Assembly: GCF_900104535.1 (NCBI RefSeq) | Contig: NZ_LT629710.1 | Location: forward strand, 2,666,001 to 2,730,000 | DNA length: 64,000 bases | Source of the DNA: Nakamurella panacisegetis | GTDB taxonomy: Bacteria > Actinomycetota > Actinomycetes > Mycobacteriales > Nakamurellaceae | Direction: 5' to 3' | Part shown: in pieces, positions 8,010 to 16,358 of the stretch | Numbering within the stretch: the first letter of the stretch is position 1 | Layout of the letters: each line of letters starts with the position of its first letter | Notes under the pieces: model-generated | The model's input: the letters and a program-made list of their open reading frames with translations, nothing else | What the model was told of the DNA's origin: nothing | The model's database searches: none | Program-made: the position numbers and the translations under genes

Positions 8010-9090
8010 ATTCCTGGGGATTGCCGGTACCAATGACGCCAGCGAGGTGACCAGCCGCAGTGGTGGCAGCCTCGACCTCGACTACACCAGGCGCCTGGCC
8101 CGCGCCCACGAGGACAACGGCTGGGACCGTGTCCTTTTCGCGTATCACTCCGGCTCACCGGACCCGGCCGCCGTGGCCGCCTACGTGGCCGGCCAGACCG
8201 AGCGCATCAAGCTGGTACTGGCCCAGCGTCCCAATGTCTCCGTCCCGACCTACGCGGCGAAGACGTTCGCCACGCTCGACCACATTTCGCACGGTCGCTT
8301 CGAGGTGCACTTCATCACCGGCGGATCGACCGCCGACCAGGCCGCCGAGGGTGACCATCTGGACAAGGACTCGCGATACGACCGCACCCGGGAGTACATC
8401 CAGATCGTCAAACAAGCCTGGACCTCCACCGAGCGGTTCGACTTCGACGGGAAGTATTACCAGATCGAGGATTTCGTCTCCGACATCTTCCCGGTTCAGC
8501 AGCCCCGTCCCCGGGTCTCCTTCGGCGGGTCGTCGGCCGCTGCCTATGCCGTCGGAGCGGCCGAGTCCGATGTCTATGCGCTGTGGGGCGAGCCGCTGGC
8601 CGGAACCCGCGAGCAGATCGCCTCGATCGACGCCGCGGCGGCCGCGGCCGGGAAGGATCGCCCAACCCTGCAGGTCGCGTTCCGCCCGATCATCGCCCCC
8701 ACCGAGGAATTGGCCTGGGCCAAGGCCGAGACGATCCTGGGCCGCATCAAGGACCACGCCGCCGGACGCCTGACCTTCCGGCGGTCCGGAACCCCGGAGA
8801 ACGCGGGCTCGCAGAGGCTTCTGGCTGCTGTCGAGGCGGGTGAGCGGCACGATCGGGCGTTGTGGACGGCCCCGACCGGCCTGACCGGCGGTGGGGGTAA
8901 CTCGACCGCGTTGGTCGGGACCCCGGAAACCGTGGCGGCCGCCCTGCTGGACTACTACGACCTCGGGGTACGGATCCTGTCGGCTCGCGGCTATGACATT
9001 CTCGATGACGCCATTGATTTCGGTCGCTACGTCATTCCGATCGTCCGCGATGAGGTGGCCCGCCGGGACGCCCGTTCCACCGCCGCCTGA
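7999..9090 (+). CDS. SsuD-like FMN-dependent monooxygenase (LLM class)
   Basis: This 363-residue TIM-barrel flavin monooxygenase belongs to the bacterial luciferase-like family. It is closest in pattern to alkanesulfonate monooxygenase SsuD: LVLAQRPNVSVPTYAAK, TLDHISHGRFEVHFITGG, SRYDRTREYIQIVK, FGGSSAAAYAVG and the late GGGGNSTALVGTPE. Such enzymes use FMNH2 from a partner reductase and O2 to split C-S bonds in sulfonates or sulfones, or to oxidise thioethers. Two candidate reductases flank it in the same operon. It overlaps the upstream gene by 11 nt. Because the importer is of amino-acid type, the substrate is more likely an amino-acid-like sulfur compound (for example an S-alkyl cysteine or an amino sulfonate) than a simple alkanesulfonate; this is inference. 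Confidence 0.88.
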   Translation: MPVEFLGIAGTNDASEVTSRSGGSLDLDYTRRLARAHEDNGWDRVLFAYHSGSPDPAAVAAYVAGQTERIKLVLAQRPNVSVPTYAAKTFATLDHISHGRFEVHFITGGSTADQAAEGDHLDKDSRYDRTREYIQIVKQAWTSTERFDFDGKYYQIEDFVSDIFPVQQPRPRVSFGGSSAAAYAVGAAESDVYALWGEPLAGTREQIASIDAAAAAAGKDRPTLQVAFRPIIAPTEELAWAKAETILGRIKDHAAGRLTFRRSGTPENAGSQRLLAAVEAGERHDRALWTAPTGLTGGGGNSTALVGTPETVAAALLDYYDLGVRILSARGYDILDDAIDFGRYVIPIVRDEVARRDARSTAA

Positions 9091-9110
9091 CCGCACCGAG
9101 GAGACCAAAC

Positions 9111-9917
9111 ATGAATTCAGCTGTGGAGCCGTACGAAACCAACTGGCAGGAATGGCATTCGGCCCGGGAGCGGGCGTTGGCGACGCCGCATGGCTGGCTG
9201 AGCCTGACCTCCTTTCACTGGCTGCCGGACGTACCGTCGGCCCTCGACGGTCTGCCCGGCCGTTTCCACTCCGCCCACGGGCACGCCGTGCTGCAGGCGT
9301 CGGCCGACGACGGCTACCGGGTCCGCGGCGAGGACGAGGATGTCCCGGTCGACGGTGTGGTCAAGGCGGAGGTGGCCGAGGCCGGCTCGCTCGAGTGGCT
9401 GACGCTCGGCGACGTCGCGATCGAACTCGCGCTGCGAGGCGGCCGCTACGCCGTCCGGACCCGTGATCCGCAGGCCCCGGCGCTTCGTGGGTTTGCCGGG
9501 GTCCCGACGTTTCCGCTCGACGAGGCGTGGCGGATCTCGGGCCATTTCGATCCGTTCACCGAACCGCGGACGATCCGGGTGAGCACCGCGCGGGCCGACC
9601 TCGTCCAGGACGTGGTCGGTGTCGGTACGGTGACCATCCGGCCGGGTGGAGCACCCGTAACCCTGATCGCCACGGCCGGCGCTGGCGGCACCCTGAACAT
9701 CCCGTTCCACGACCTTACGAACGGTGCCATCACTGCCTCGTGGCGCACCGTCACCACCGCCGCACCGGATTCCGACGGGCGAGTGCAGGTCGACTTCAAT
9801 CGTGCGGTCAACTTCCCGTTCGCGTTCTCCGACTTCGGCACCTGCCCGGCGCCGCCGGCCGGTAACGCGCTGTCGCTCGCGGTGACGGCCGGAGAGCGCA
9901 AGCCGGTGGCCCGATGA
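9111..9917 (+). CDS. DUF1684 family protein
   Basis: This 268-residue protein has the DUF1684 hallmarks. The N-terminal W-Q-E-W-H-S-A-R-E is followed by HGWLSLTSFHWL, and the C-terminal block reads V-D-F-N-R-A, N-F-P-F-A-F-S-D-F-G-T-C-P-A-P-P. Asparagine, phenylalanine and cysteine in this last block are typical of the family. No signal peptide or membrane segment is visible, so it should be cytosolic. The family has no established reaction that I can name. A GAGGAGACC site precedes the ATG, and the stop overlaps the next ATG (ATGA). Its place between a sulfur monooxygenase and an FMN reductase under a SAM riboswitch suggests a role in organosulfur breakdown. Confidence 0.85.
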   Translation: MNSAVEPYETNWQEWHSARERALATPHGWLSLTSFHWLPDVPSALDGLPGRFHSAHGHAVLQASADDGYRVRGEDEDVPVDGVVKAEVAEAGSLEWLTLGDVAIELALRGGRYAVRTRDPQAPALRGFAGVPTFPLDEAWRISGHFDPFTEPRTIRVSTARADLVQDVVGVGTVTIRPGGAPVTLIATAGAGGTLNIPFHDLTNGAITASWRTVTTAAPDSDGRVQVDFNRAVNFPFAFSDFGTCPAPPAGNALSLAVTAGERKPVAR

Positions 9918-10465
9918 CGTCCGTCGTCACCGTCGTCGGCAACCCGAAATCCGGGTCCCGCACCCTTGCCGCCGCCACTGCGCTCGCCGATGCCGTCGCC
10001 GCACTGGTCCCGGCGCCCTGCGGTCAGGTGATCGATCTGGCCGACATCGGCACCGGTCTGCTCGCTCCCTGGGCTCTGTCGCCGGAGGCGGCCGCCACCG
10101 TTGCGGCGGTGAGGGGAGCCGACATCCTGATCCTGGCCACCCCGACCTACAAGGCCTCGTTCACCGGGTTGCTCAAGCTGTTGCTCGACACACTGCCGGC
10201 CGGGTCGTTGGACCGTGCCGTGGTGTTACCGCTGACGATTTCGGCCGGCCCGGCCCACCGGCATCTGGCCGACTGGCAACTGCGTCCGGTGCTGGGCGAA
10301 CTCGGCGCCGTGTTGGCCGCCCCGTCACTGTTGTTGTCGGAGAGCGAGTTCCCGAATCTGACCGGGGCAGTGGAGACCTACGTCAATGCCAATGCCCGGT
10401 TGATCCTCGCTGCGCTGGCTGCCCTTCGGGATGAATCGGTGTCACCGCGGACCCCAGATCGGTGA
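9914..10465 (+). CDS. NADPH-dependent FMN reductase, SsuE-like
   Basis: This 183-residue flavodoxin-fold FMN reductase has the phosphate-binding loop VGNPKSGSRT near the N terminus, LATPTYKASFTGLLKLLLDTLP in the middle (split here as T-P-T-Y-K-A-S and L-L-K-L-L-L-D), and a G-P-A-H-R-H-L segment. It is clearly paralogous to the reductase half of the fused gene at 4843, which has S-P-V-Y-K-A-A and L-L-K-V-F-L-D in the same places. It would supply FMNH2 to the SsuD-like monooxygenase. It is the last gene of the operon. Its 3' end overlaps the convergent kinase gene by 24 nt, so no separate terminator fits between them. Confidence 0.88.
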   Translation: MTSVVTVVGNPKSGSRTLAAATALADAVAALVPAPCGQVIDLADIGTGLLAPWALSPEAAATVAAVRGADILILATPTYKASFTGLLKLLLDTLPAGSLDRAVVLPLTISAGPAHRHLADWQLRPVLGELGAVLAAPSLLLSESEFPNLTGAVETYVNANARLILAALAALRDESVSPRTPDR

Positions 10466-12691
10466 CCCGCCCACGGTGCCGGCGTCGTCGGTGGCGAGTT
10501 CACGCGGCGTGGACGTGCCGGTCGCGTTCACGACGAAGATCTCCGCCTTCTTGGTGCCGTCCGGCCGTGTCGCGTCGTTCTTGTAGGCGATCTGCTTGCC
10601 GTCGGGCGACCAGACCGGACCCTGACCGACGGCGGCCAGAGTGCGGAGCCCCGTGCCGTCGGCGCCGACGACTGCGATGTGCGGATGCGTCGGGTCGCTC
10701 GCGTCGACCCGGCGGAACACCACCTGCTTTCCGTCCGGCGAGAAGTCGCAGTCCGCATCGTGACCGTCGGCCGGTGTGAGGGACCTCGGCTTCGACTTGC
10801 CGTCGGTGGCCTGGATGTAGAGGCCGCCGTCGCCGGCCCTGGCGCCGGTCGAACCCCAGTAGACGAGTTGGGTTCCGTCGGGCGAGAACGACAGATCATC
10901 GACCGTGCGGAGGTGGGTGTCCAGGGTGGTGACCAGCTTGCCGTCCAGAGTGACGATCTCCAGCAACGTCGGCCCGTCCGCCGTCGAGCAGTTGATCGCC
11001 AGCCTCTGTGGGTCGGCCTGGTCCCAGGCCGGTCGGCTGATCGACACACACGCGGTCGGCGTGGCGAACAACTGCCGATCTCCGTCGCCGTTGACAGCCG
11101 ACGTGCGGATGGTGTTCCGGTCGCCGCTGGTACCGCCGCCCTGAAGGTAGATCAGGGAACCGCGTTGGGTCGAGATGAGCGGATTCTGCGGTGATTCGGC
11201 CGGCTTCCGGGTGATCGCCGGGCCGACCTTGCCGGTGGTCGCGTCGATTGGGTACAGCGCCCACTTGCCTTGGTACTGACGGGAAGCGACGATGACGCCG
11301 GGCCCCAGCGGCGTCGATCCGGACAGGCCGGCCACGGGTGGCGTGCTGGCGGCCACCGAGCTGGAGGAACTGCCCGACGACGCCCGGCTCGGGCCGCTGG
11401 ACGCCGCCGAGCTCGACGAACCGCCTGACGACGCCGGAGTCGAGTGGCCGGACGGCCCGACCCCGGCGGTACCGGCGACCGGAGCAGGTTGCAGCATGAC
11501 CACCCCGACAACCACCGCGGCCACCAGGGCGACGCCGCCGACGGCGAGCCAGGAACGGCGCCGGATCGTCCGAGTCCGGCTGATACCGGATGGCCCGGGG
11601 CCGGCCCGGTACGGCCCGTGGCCGAGCAGATGGGCCACGTCCGACGGCAGGCTGTCGGACGTCGAGTAGCCGGCGGACGGGCCGGTCGCGGATCCCGGCG
11701 GCGGGGTGCCGGGGTCGGACGGGCTGATCTGACGGGTGGGCGGATTGGCGGGGTGCCCGGGTCCGGGCATCAGGGACTGGGTCCGGTCCGGATCGGTGGG
11801 GTCGATCCGGACGGTCGACGTGCTGCCACGGGGGGCCGTGTTCAACGCCGCCCGGGCCGCGACGGCCAGCGCTTTGCCGGTCTGGTATCGGTCGTCGGGA
11901 TCCAGGGCCAGGGCCTTCGACACCACCTCATCGAAGCCGGCGGGCAGGTCCGGCACCCGATCGCTCGGTACCGGCGGCGCGTTGTGCAGGCGGGCGTAGA
12001 CCTTGGCCGCCAACGTCTCTCCCGGGAACGGGATGACCCCGGTCAGCAATTTGTAGAGGACGCAGCCCAGGGCGTACACGTCGCATCGACCGTCGAGTGG
12101 TTTGCCCTCGATCTGCTCCGGGGCGGCGTAGTCGAGGGTGGCCACCACGCCGCCGGCCGTGGTCAGTGCGGTGGCCTGGGCCTCGATCTCGTCCATCGCC
12201 TTGGCCACGCCGAAATCGGTGAGGTAGACCCGTTCGTCACCGTCGTCGGGATCCGCGGTGAGCAGGATGTTGGCCGGTTTCACGTCGCGGTGGACCACGC
12301 GGTGCCGGTGGGCGAAGTCGAGCGCGGACGCGACCCGCTCGACGATGTGGACGACACGGGCCGGGTCCAGCCCGTTCGGATGGCCGGCCAGGGCCTCCGA
12401 GGCGGTGGTGCCGTCGATGAATCGCATGCTGATCCACAGCTGCCCGCCGTCGGCGCCGCTGTCGTCGATCGAGACGATGTTCGGATGATCCAGGCGGGCC
12501 ACCGTCTCGGCTTCCCGCCGGAAGCGGCTGACGAACGAGGTGTCGGCGCCGAGATCCGTGCGCAGCAGCTTCAGCGCGACGTGCCGGGGCAGCCGGGGAT
12601 GCCGAGCCAGGTAGACGACGCCCATGCCGCCGGCGCCCAGTTCGCGCTCGATGGTGAAACCGGCAAAGACCTCGCCCGGTGCGAGCGACAT
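10442..12691 (-). CDS. Transmembrane Ser/Thr protein kinase with beta-propeller sensor
   Basis: This PknB-type kinase is about 749 residues long. The N-terminal catalytic domain shows the glycine loop G-A-G-G-M-G-V-V-Y, the lysine in H-V-A-L-K, the loop HRDVKPANILL, DFG in LTDFGVAKA, and APEQIEG. A low-complexity linker precedes one membrane helix (SWLAVGGVALVAAVVVGVV, about residue 385). The outside part starts with a Ser/Thr-rich stalk and then has TolB/PD40-like repeats (LSFSPDGTQLVYWGS, CDFSPDGKQVVFRR, VWSPDGKQIAYKN). Actinobacterial kinases of this layout sense cell-envelope or extracellular signals. I use the ATG at 12691; in-frame starts at 12700 and 12718 are equally open and no ribosome site decides. 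Confidence 0.9.
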   Translation of the reverse strand: MSLAPGEVFAGFTIERELGAGGMGVVYLARHPRLPRHVALKLLRTDLGADTSFVSRFRREAETVARLDHPNIVSIDDSGADGGQLWISMRFIDGTTASEALAGHPNGLDPARVVHIVERVASALDFAHRHRVVHRDVKPANILLTADPDDGDERVYLTDFGVAKAMDEIEAQATALTTAGGVVATLDYAAPEQIEGKPLDGRCDVYALGCVLYKLLTGVIPFPGETLAAKVYARLHNAPPVPSDRVPDLPAGFDEVVSKALALDPDDRYQTGKALAVAARAALNTAPRGSTSTVRIDPTDPDRTQSLMPGPGHPANPPTRQISPSDPGTPPPGSATGPSAGYSTSDSLPSDVAHLLGHGPYRAGPGPSGISRTRTIRRRSWLAVGGVALVAAVVVGVVMLQPAPVAGTAGVGPSGHSTPASSGGSSSSAASSGPSRASSGSSSSSVAASTPPVAGLSGSTPLGPGVIVASRQYQGKWALYPIDATTGKVGPAITRKPAESPQNPLISTQRGSLIYLQGGGTSGDRNTIRTSAVNGDGDRQLFATPTACVSISRPAWDQADPQRLAINCSTADGPTLLEIVTLDGKLVTTLDTHLRTVDDLSFSPDGTQLVYWGSTGARAGDGGLYIQATDGKSKPRSLTPADGHDADCDFSPDGKQVVFRRVDASDPTHPHIAVVGADGTGLRTLAAVGQGPVWSPDGKQIAYKNDATRPDGTKKAEIFVVNATGTSTPRELATDDAGTVGGSPIWGPR

Positions 12692-12762
12692 GCTCGGCAT
12701 TCTGCCAGCCCGGCCCACCCCGCGATGGCGTTTCCCGGCATCGTGGGAGATAACGTGCTGGC

Positions 12763-13764
12763 ATGTCGGCCACCGCCCCGCACGTGCTCACCCGGACCGA
12801 GGGTCGCCTCGGGCATCTCACCCTGAACCGACCGGAGCGCATCAACGCGCTGAGCCCGGAGATGATCGGGCTGGCCTCGGACGCGCTGGCCGCGTGGCAG
12901 GACGACCCGGAGGTCGACGTGGTACTGATCGACGGCGCCGGCCCCCGCGGTCTGTGTGCCGGCGGCGACATCCGTGAGGTCTACAACGGGATGCACGGCC
13001 ACGGGGTCGCGCCGGGCCGGTTCTGGGCCCGCGAGTACGAGATGAACGCCCTCATCGCCCACTACCGCAAACCGGTGGTCGCGTTCATGGACGGTCTGGT
13101 TCTCGGTGGAGGAGTGGGCATCTCGGCGCACGCGGGGATCCGCGTCGTGACCGAACGCTCCCAGGTCGCCATGCCGGAGACGGCGATCGGGTTGTCGCCG
13201 GACGTCGGGGCCCTGTATCTGCTGGCCCGGGCGCCAGGGGGCCTTGGCGTGCACTGCACGCTCACCGGTGCCCGCCTCGACGGGCCGGCCGCGATCCATG
13301 CCGGCCTGGCCGATCATCTCGTGGATTCCGCGGACCTGCCTGGCCTGGCGCTGTCCCTGCGGTCCGGGGTGGTGCCCGAGCTGCCCGCGCCCGCGCCCGG
13401 TACTCATCCCGGCTGGATGGACACGGCCTACGTCGCCGACACCGTCGAGGGGATCCTGGACAATCTGCGGCGGGATCGCGACCCGGCCGCCGGGCAGGCG
13501 GCCGACGTCATCGCCGCGATGTCCCCGACCGCCTTGAAGGTGGCCCTGGAGGCGGTGCGGCGCGCCCGGAACATGACGGTCGACGAGGTTCTGGGCCAGG
13601 ATCTGCGGGTCTGCAGTCACTTCCTCTCTCACCCGGACTTCGCCGAGGGGATCAGGGCGCAGGTGATCGACAAGGACCGGAACCCGCAGTGGAGTCCGAA
13701 GGAGCTCGGTGCGGTCGACCGGGCCGCCGTGCTGGCCTTCTTCGAACCGGTAGCTGCCGTTTGA
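12763..13764 (+). CDS. Enoyl-CoA hydratase/3-hydroxyisobutyryl-CoA hydrolase family protein
   Basis: This 333-residue crotonase-fold enzyme has the CoA-binding LNRPERINALSPEM, the oxyanion segment LCAGGDIREVYNG, and a second segment FMDGLVLGGGVGISAH. The glutamate in MPETAIGLSPDVGALYLL matches the 3-hydroxyisobutyryl-CoA hydrolase subgroup (ECH_2), as does the long C-terminal half. That enzyme hydrolyses 3-hydroxyisobutyryl-CoA in valine breakdown. The gene is divergent from the kinase with only about 70 bp between starts. No other branched-chain catabolic gene is adjacent, so the physiological link is not shown here. A general enoyl-CoA hydratase activity is the alternative. Confidence 0.85.
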   Translation: MSATAPHVLTRTEGRLGHLTLNRPERINALSPEMIGLASDALAAWQDDPEVDVVLIDGAGPRGLCAGGDIREVYNGMHGHGVAPGRFWAREYEMNALIAHYRKPVVAFMDGLVLGGGVGISAHAGIRVVTERSQVAMPETAIGLSPDVGALYLLARAPGGLGVHCTLTGARLDGPAAIHAGLADHLVDSADLPGLALSLRSGVVPELPAPAPGTHPGWMDTAYVADTVEGILDNLRRDRDPAAGQAADVIAAMSPTALKVALEAVRRARNMTVDEVLGQDLRVCSHFLSHPDFAEGIRAQVIDKDRNPQWSPKELGAVDRAAVLAFFEPVAAV

Positions 13765-13831
13765 CCCCGGGAGCAGTGGGTACACGCAACCGCAGAGCCA
13801 CCCCGCAACCAGCCCAGAGGATGTCATCGCC

Positions 13832-14263
13832 ATGGTCAGGGTCACGCGCACGTTCACGGTCTCGACGCCGATCGAGAAGGTCGTCGAGTACCTCTCCGAT
13901 TTCGGCCATGCCGAGCAATGGGATCCAGGAACCAAGACCTGCAAGCGCGTCGACACCGGCCCCGTCCATGAGGGGTCGAGTTGGACGAACGTGTCGCAGT
14001 TCCGGGGCAAGGAGACCACCCTGGACTACCGGCTGCTGAAGCGGCAGCCACGCCGGCTGGTCTTCGAGGGACGCAACAAACGAGCTACGTCGACCGACGA
14101 CATCAACCTCAGCCCGGTCGGCGGCGGAACGCTGATCACCTACGAGGCCAACATCGCCTTCCACGGCGTGCTCAGGCTCGTCGGGTGGGCGGTCCAGGGC
14201 GAGTTCAACCGGCTCGGCGACCGGACTGCCGAGCAGATGACGCGGGTGCTCAACGCCCTGTAG
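13832..14263 (+). CDS. SRPBCC family protein (polyketide cyclase/START-like)
   Basis: This 143-residue single-domain protein has the helix-grip pattern: V-T-R-T-F-T-V-S-T-P-I at the first strand, V-V-E-Y-L-S-D-F-G-H-A-E-Q-W-D-P in the first helices, and a long C-terminal helix after FHGVLRLVGWAVQGE. Such proteins bind hydrophobic ligands in a central pocket; the ligand cannot be told from sequence. It follows the hydratase gene by 67 nt in the same direction and ends just before a strong bidirectional terminator. Confidence 0.8.
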   Translation: MVRVTRTFTVSTPIEKVVEYLSDFGHAEQWDPGTKTCKRVDTGPVHEGSSWTNVSQFRGKETTLDYRLLKRQPRRLVFEGRNKRATSTDDINLSPVGGGTLITYEANIAFHGVLRLVGWAVQGEFNRLGDRTAEQMTRVLNAL

Positions 14264-14296
14264 CGAGGTCCCGGAGACCGAACCACCCCTGACGCA

Positions 14297-14330
14297 GAAC
14301 TGCCCCGCACGGTTGGGTGCGGGGCAGTTC
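14297..14330. terminator. Bidirectional terminator hairpin
   Basis: A perfect 14-bp inverted repeat (14297-14310 with 14317-14330) encloses a 6-nt loop, GGTTGG. It lies between the SRPBCC gene and the convergent DEAD-box helicase gene and can end both transcripts. The flanks lack a strong T-run, as is usual in high-GC actinobacteria. Confidence 0.8.
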
Positions 14331-14347
14331 TGGTCTGGGCGGTGAGA

Positions 14348-16087
14348 TCAGCCGGCGAGCTCGACGATCGCCGGGTGACCCGGGCGCACGGCGGTGGTGG
14401 TGGCCGAGATACCGGCCAGCTTCATCAGCTTGCGGACGTCCTCGCCCTGCTCGGGGAGCATCACCGTGATGACGGTCCCGCCGGCACCGGCCCGGGCGGT
14501 GCGGCCCGAGCGGTGCAGGTAGGCCTTGTGCTCGGTCGGCGGGTCAAGGTGGACCACCAGCTCGACGTCGTCGACGTGGATGCCGCGGGCCGCGATGTCG
14601 GTGGCCACCAGCACCTTGGCCGAGCCGGTGGAGAACGCCGCCAGGTTGCGCTCACGCGCGTTCTGCGACAGGTTGCCGTGCAGATCGACCGCCGGGATGC
14701 CGTTCTTGGACAGCGCGGCCGCCCACTTCTTGGCGCCGAACTTGGTGCGGGTGAACAACATCCGCCGTCCGCCGCCCAGGGCGAGCTGACGGATGACCTC
14801 GTTGCGGTCGTCCTTGCTGACCGCGAACACGTGGTGCGTCATGGTCTCGACGTGCGAGGTGGCGTCATCGACGGCGTGCACGGCCGGATCGGTCAGGAAA
14901 TCGTTGACCAGCACCGAGATCCCGTTGTCCAGGGTGGCCGAGAAGAGCAGGCGCTGGCCGTTCGGACGGGTGGCCCGCAGCAGCCGGCGGACGCCCGGCA
15001 GGAAACCGAGGTCGGCCATGTGGTCGGCCTCGTCCAGCACGGTGACGTCGACATCGCCCAGGTTGCAGACGCCTTGTTTGATCAGGTCCTCGAGACGGCC
15101 CGGGCAGGCGATCACGATGTCGACCCCGGCGCGCAACGCGGTGGTCTGCGGTCCGAAGCCGACGCCGCCGAAGATGGTGACCGTCTTCAGACCGGCCGCG
15201 GTGGCCAACGGTTCGATAGTGCGGGCGACCTGCAGGGCCAGCTCACGAGTGGGCAGCAGCACCAGACCGCGCGGGCGGTTCGGGGTGCGGCGACCACCGG
15301 TGAGGCGGGCGACCAGGGGCACCGCGAAGGCGATGGTCTTGCCCGAGCCGGTGCGGCCGCGTCCGAGGACGTCCCGCCCGGTCAGCGACACCGGAAGAGT
15401 GGCCGCCTGGATCGGGAACGGGGACAGCGCACCCAGGGCGGCGAGCGGCTTGATCAGCTTCTCCGGAACGCCCAACTCGGCGAACGTCACGTCGCTGACC
15501 GGAGCCGCGTCGGCCTTGATCGTCTTCGCGGCGGCGAACAGGGAGCCGGCGGTCACCGGTTCCGTGGCCGGCCGCTGGCTGGCGTGCGGGGTTCCGGCGG
15601 CGAAGGTGACCGGAGTGCGGTCGTCGACGGCGGCGTTGCGGCGTCCGCCGCGGCCGCGCGAGTTGACCTGTCCGCCCTGACGGGCCGGCCGCTGGCCGCC
15701 CTCGGTGCGGGCCGGACGCTCGCCGCGGGCGGGCCGCTCGGTGCGCGGCGCGTCACCGGTGCGGGCCGGGCGGGCCGAACGGTCACCACGGGCCGGACGG
15801 TCGGTGCGCGGAGCCTCGGAGCGGCCGCGACGGTCGCCGTCGGCGCTGCGCGGACGATCGGTGCCGGTGGCCGGGATGCTGGCCGCGAAGGCGCCGGTGG
15901 AGAACACGCTGCCGGTGCTCGCGCCGGCCGAGGTGCTCGAGTAGAACGGGGCCGAGCCGGCACCACGACGGTCGCCGCGAGGGGCGCCGGAGCGCGCCGC
16001 GCCGGCGCCGCCCGACCGGCGACCCGACGAGCCGCCGGAGCGGCCCTGGCCCGAGGTGGAACGGCCGGAAGTGTTGGGGGATGACAT
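14348..16087 (-). CDS. DEAD-box ATP-dependent RNA helicase
   Basis: This RhlE-like RNA helicase of about 579 residues opens with an Arg/Gly/Ser-rich basic tail of roughly 170 residues and continues with both RecA domains. Visible motifs are the Q-motif in FAELGVPEKLIKPL, Walker A GRTGSGKT, DEAD in VLDEADHM, SAT in LLFSATLD, ATDIAARGI and HRSGRTARAG. Such enzymes unwind RNA during ribosome assembly, mRNA decay or cold shock. I place the start at the ATG at 16087, with AAGGA 12 nt upstream; an upstream in-frame ATG at 16114 is possible. The R/G-rich tail is a probable RNA-binding and disordered region. The upstream leader is long and structured. Confidence 0.92.
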   Translation of the reverse strand: MSSPNTSGRSTSGQGRSGGSSGRRSGGAGAARSGAPRGDRRGAGSAPFYSSTSAGASTGSVFSTGAFAASIPATGTDRPRSADGDRRGRSEAPRTDRPARGDRSARPARTGDAPRTERPARGERPARTEGGQRPARQGGQVNSRGRGGRRNAAVDDRTPVTFAAGTPHASQRPATEPVTAGSLFAAAKTIKADAAPVSDVTFAELGVPEKLIKPLAALGALSPFPIQAATLPVSLTGRDVLGRGRTGSGKTIAFAVPLVARLTGGRRTPNRPRGLVLLPTRELALQVARTIEPLATAAGLKTVTIFGGVGFGPQTTALRAGVDIVIACPGRLEDLIKQGVCNLGDVDVTVLDEADHMADLGFLPGVRRLLRATRPNGQRLLFSATLDNGISVLVNDFLTDPAVHAVDDATSHVETMTHHVFAVSKDDRNEVIRQLALGGGRRMLFTRTKFGAKKWAAALSKNGIPAVDLHGNLSQNARERNLAAFSTGSAKVLVATDIAARGIHVDDVELVVHLDPPTEHKAYLHRSGRTARAGAGGTVITVMLPEQGEDVRKLMKLAGISATTTAVRPGHPAIVELAG

Positions 16088-16358
16088 GTGCGTAGACGGT
16101 CCTTGCTGTGCCATGGGCACGGTGGCACGCGACCATGTTCCCGGGAGGGGGAGCCAGCGGCCGCGCTGATGGTTGGCCGTAATGCTGGCCAACCCGGCAA
16201 TGCACCGGCGGACAAGAAGGCACCTTCATTGGTGCCCGCAGCAACGACCCGAGCGCACCGGTGGTGCGTCTCGACCTCTTCACACTACCTGCTGCTTCGG
16301 CCACGCCGCCGCACCCCCCACTGAGACGTGGCCCACGGGGTGATGCGGCGGCGCCGGA
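16088..16358 (-). promoter_or_regulatory. Structured leader of the DEAD-box helicase gene
   Basis: This 271-bp stretch precedes the helicase gene and follows the convergently oriented end of the exporter operon on the same strand. It contains two clear hairpins: an 8-bp perfect stem (16171-16178 with 16187-16194) and a 6-bp stem (16219-16224 with 16231-16236). Long structured leaders are common for autoregulated or cold-induced RNA helicases. I find no convincing gene on either strand here. Confidence 0.4.

Noticed and set aside
11444..12826. 460-codon plus-strand ORF opposite the Ser/Thr kinase
   Set aside because: Antisense shadow; the kinase motifs on the other strand are unmistakable.
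14342..16084. 580-codon plus-strand ORF opposite the DEAD-box helicase
   Set aside because: Antisense shadow with low-complexity Gly/Arg/Gln content; the helicase frame has all motifs.
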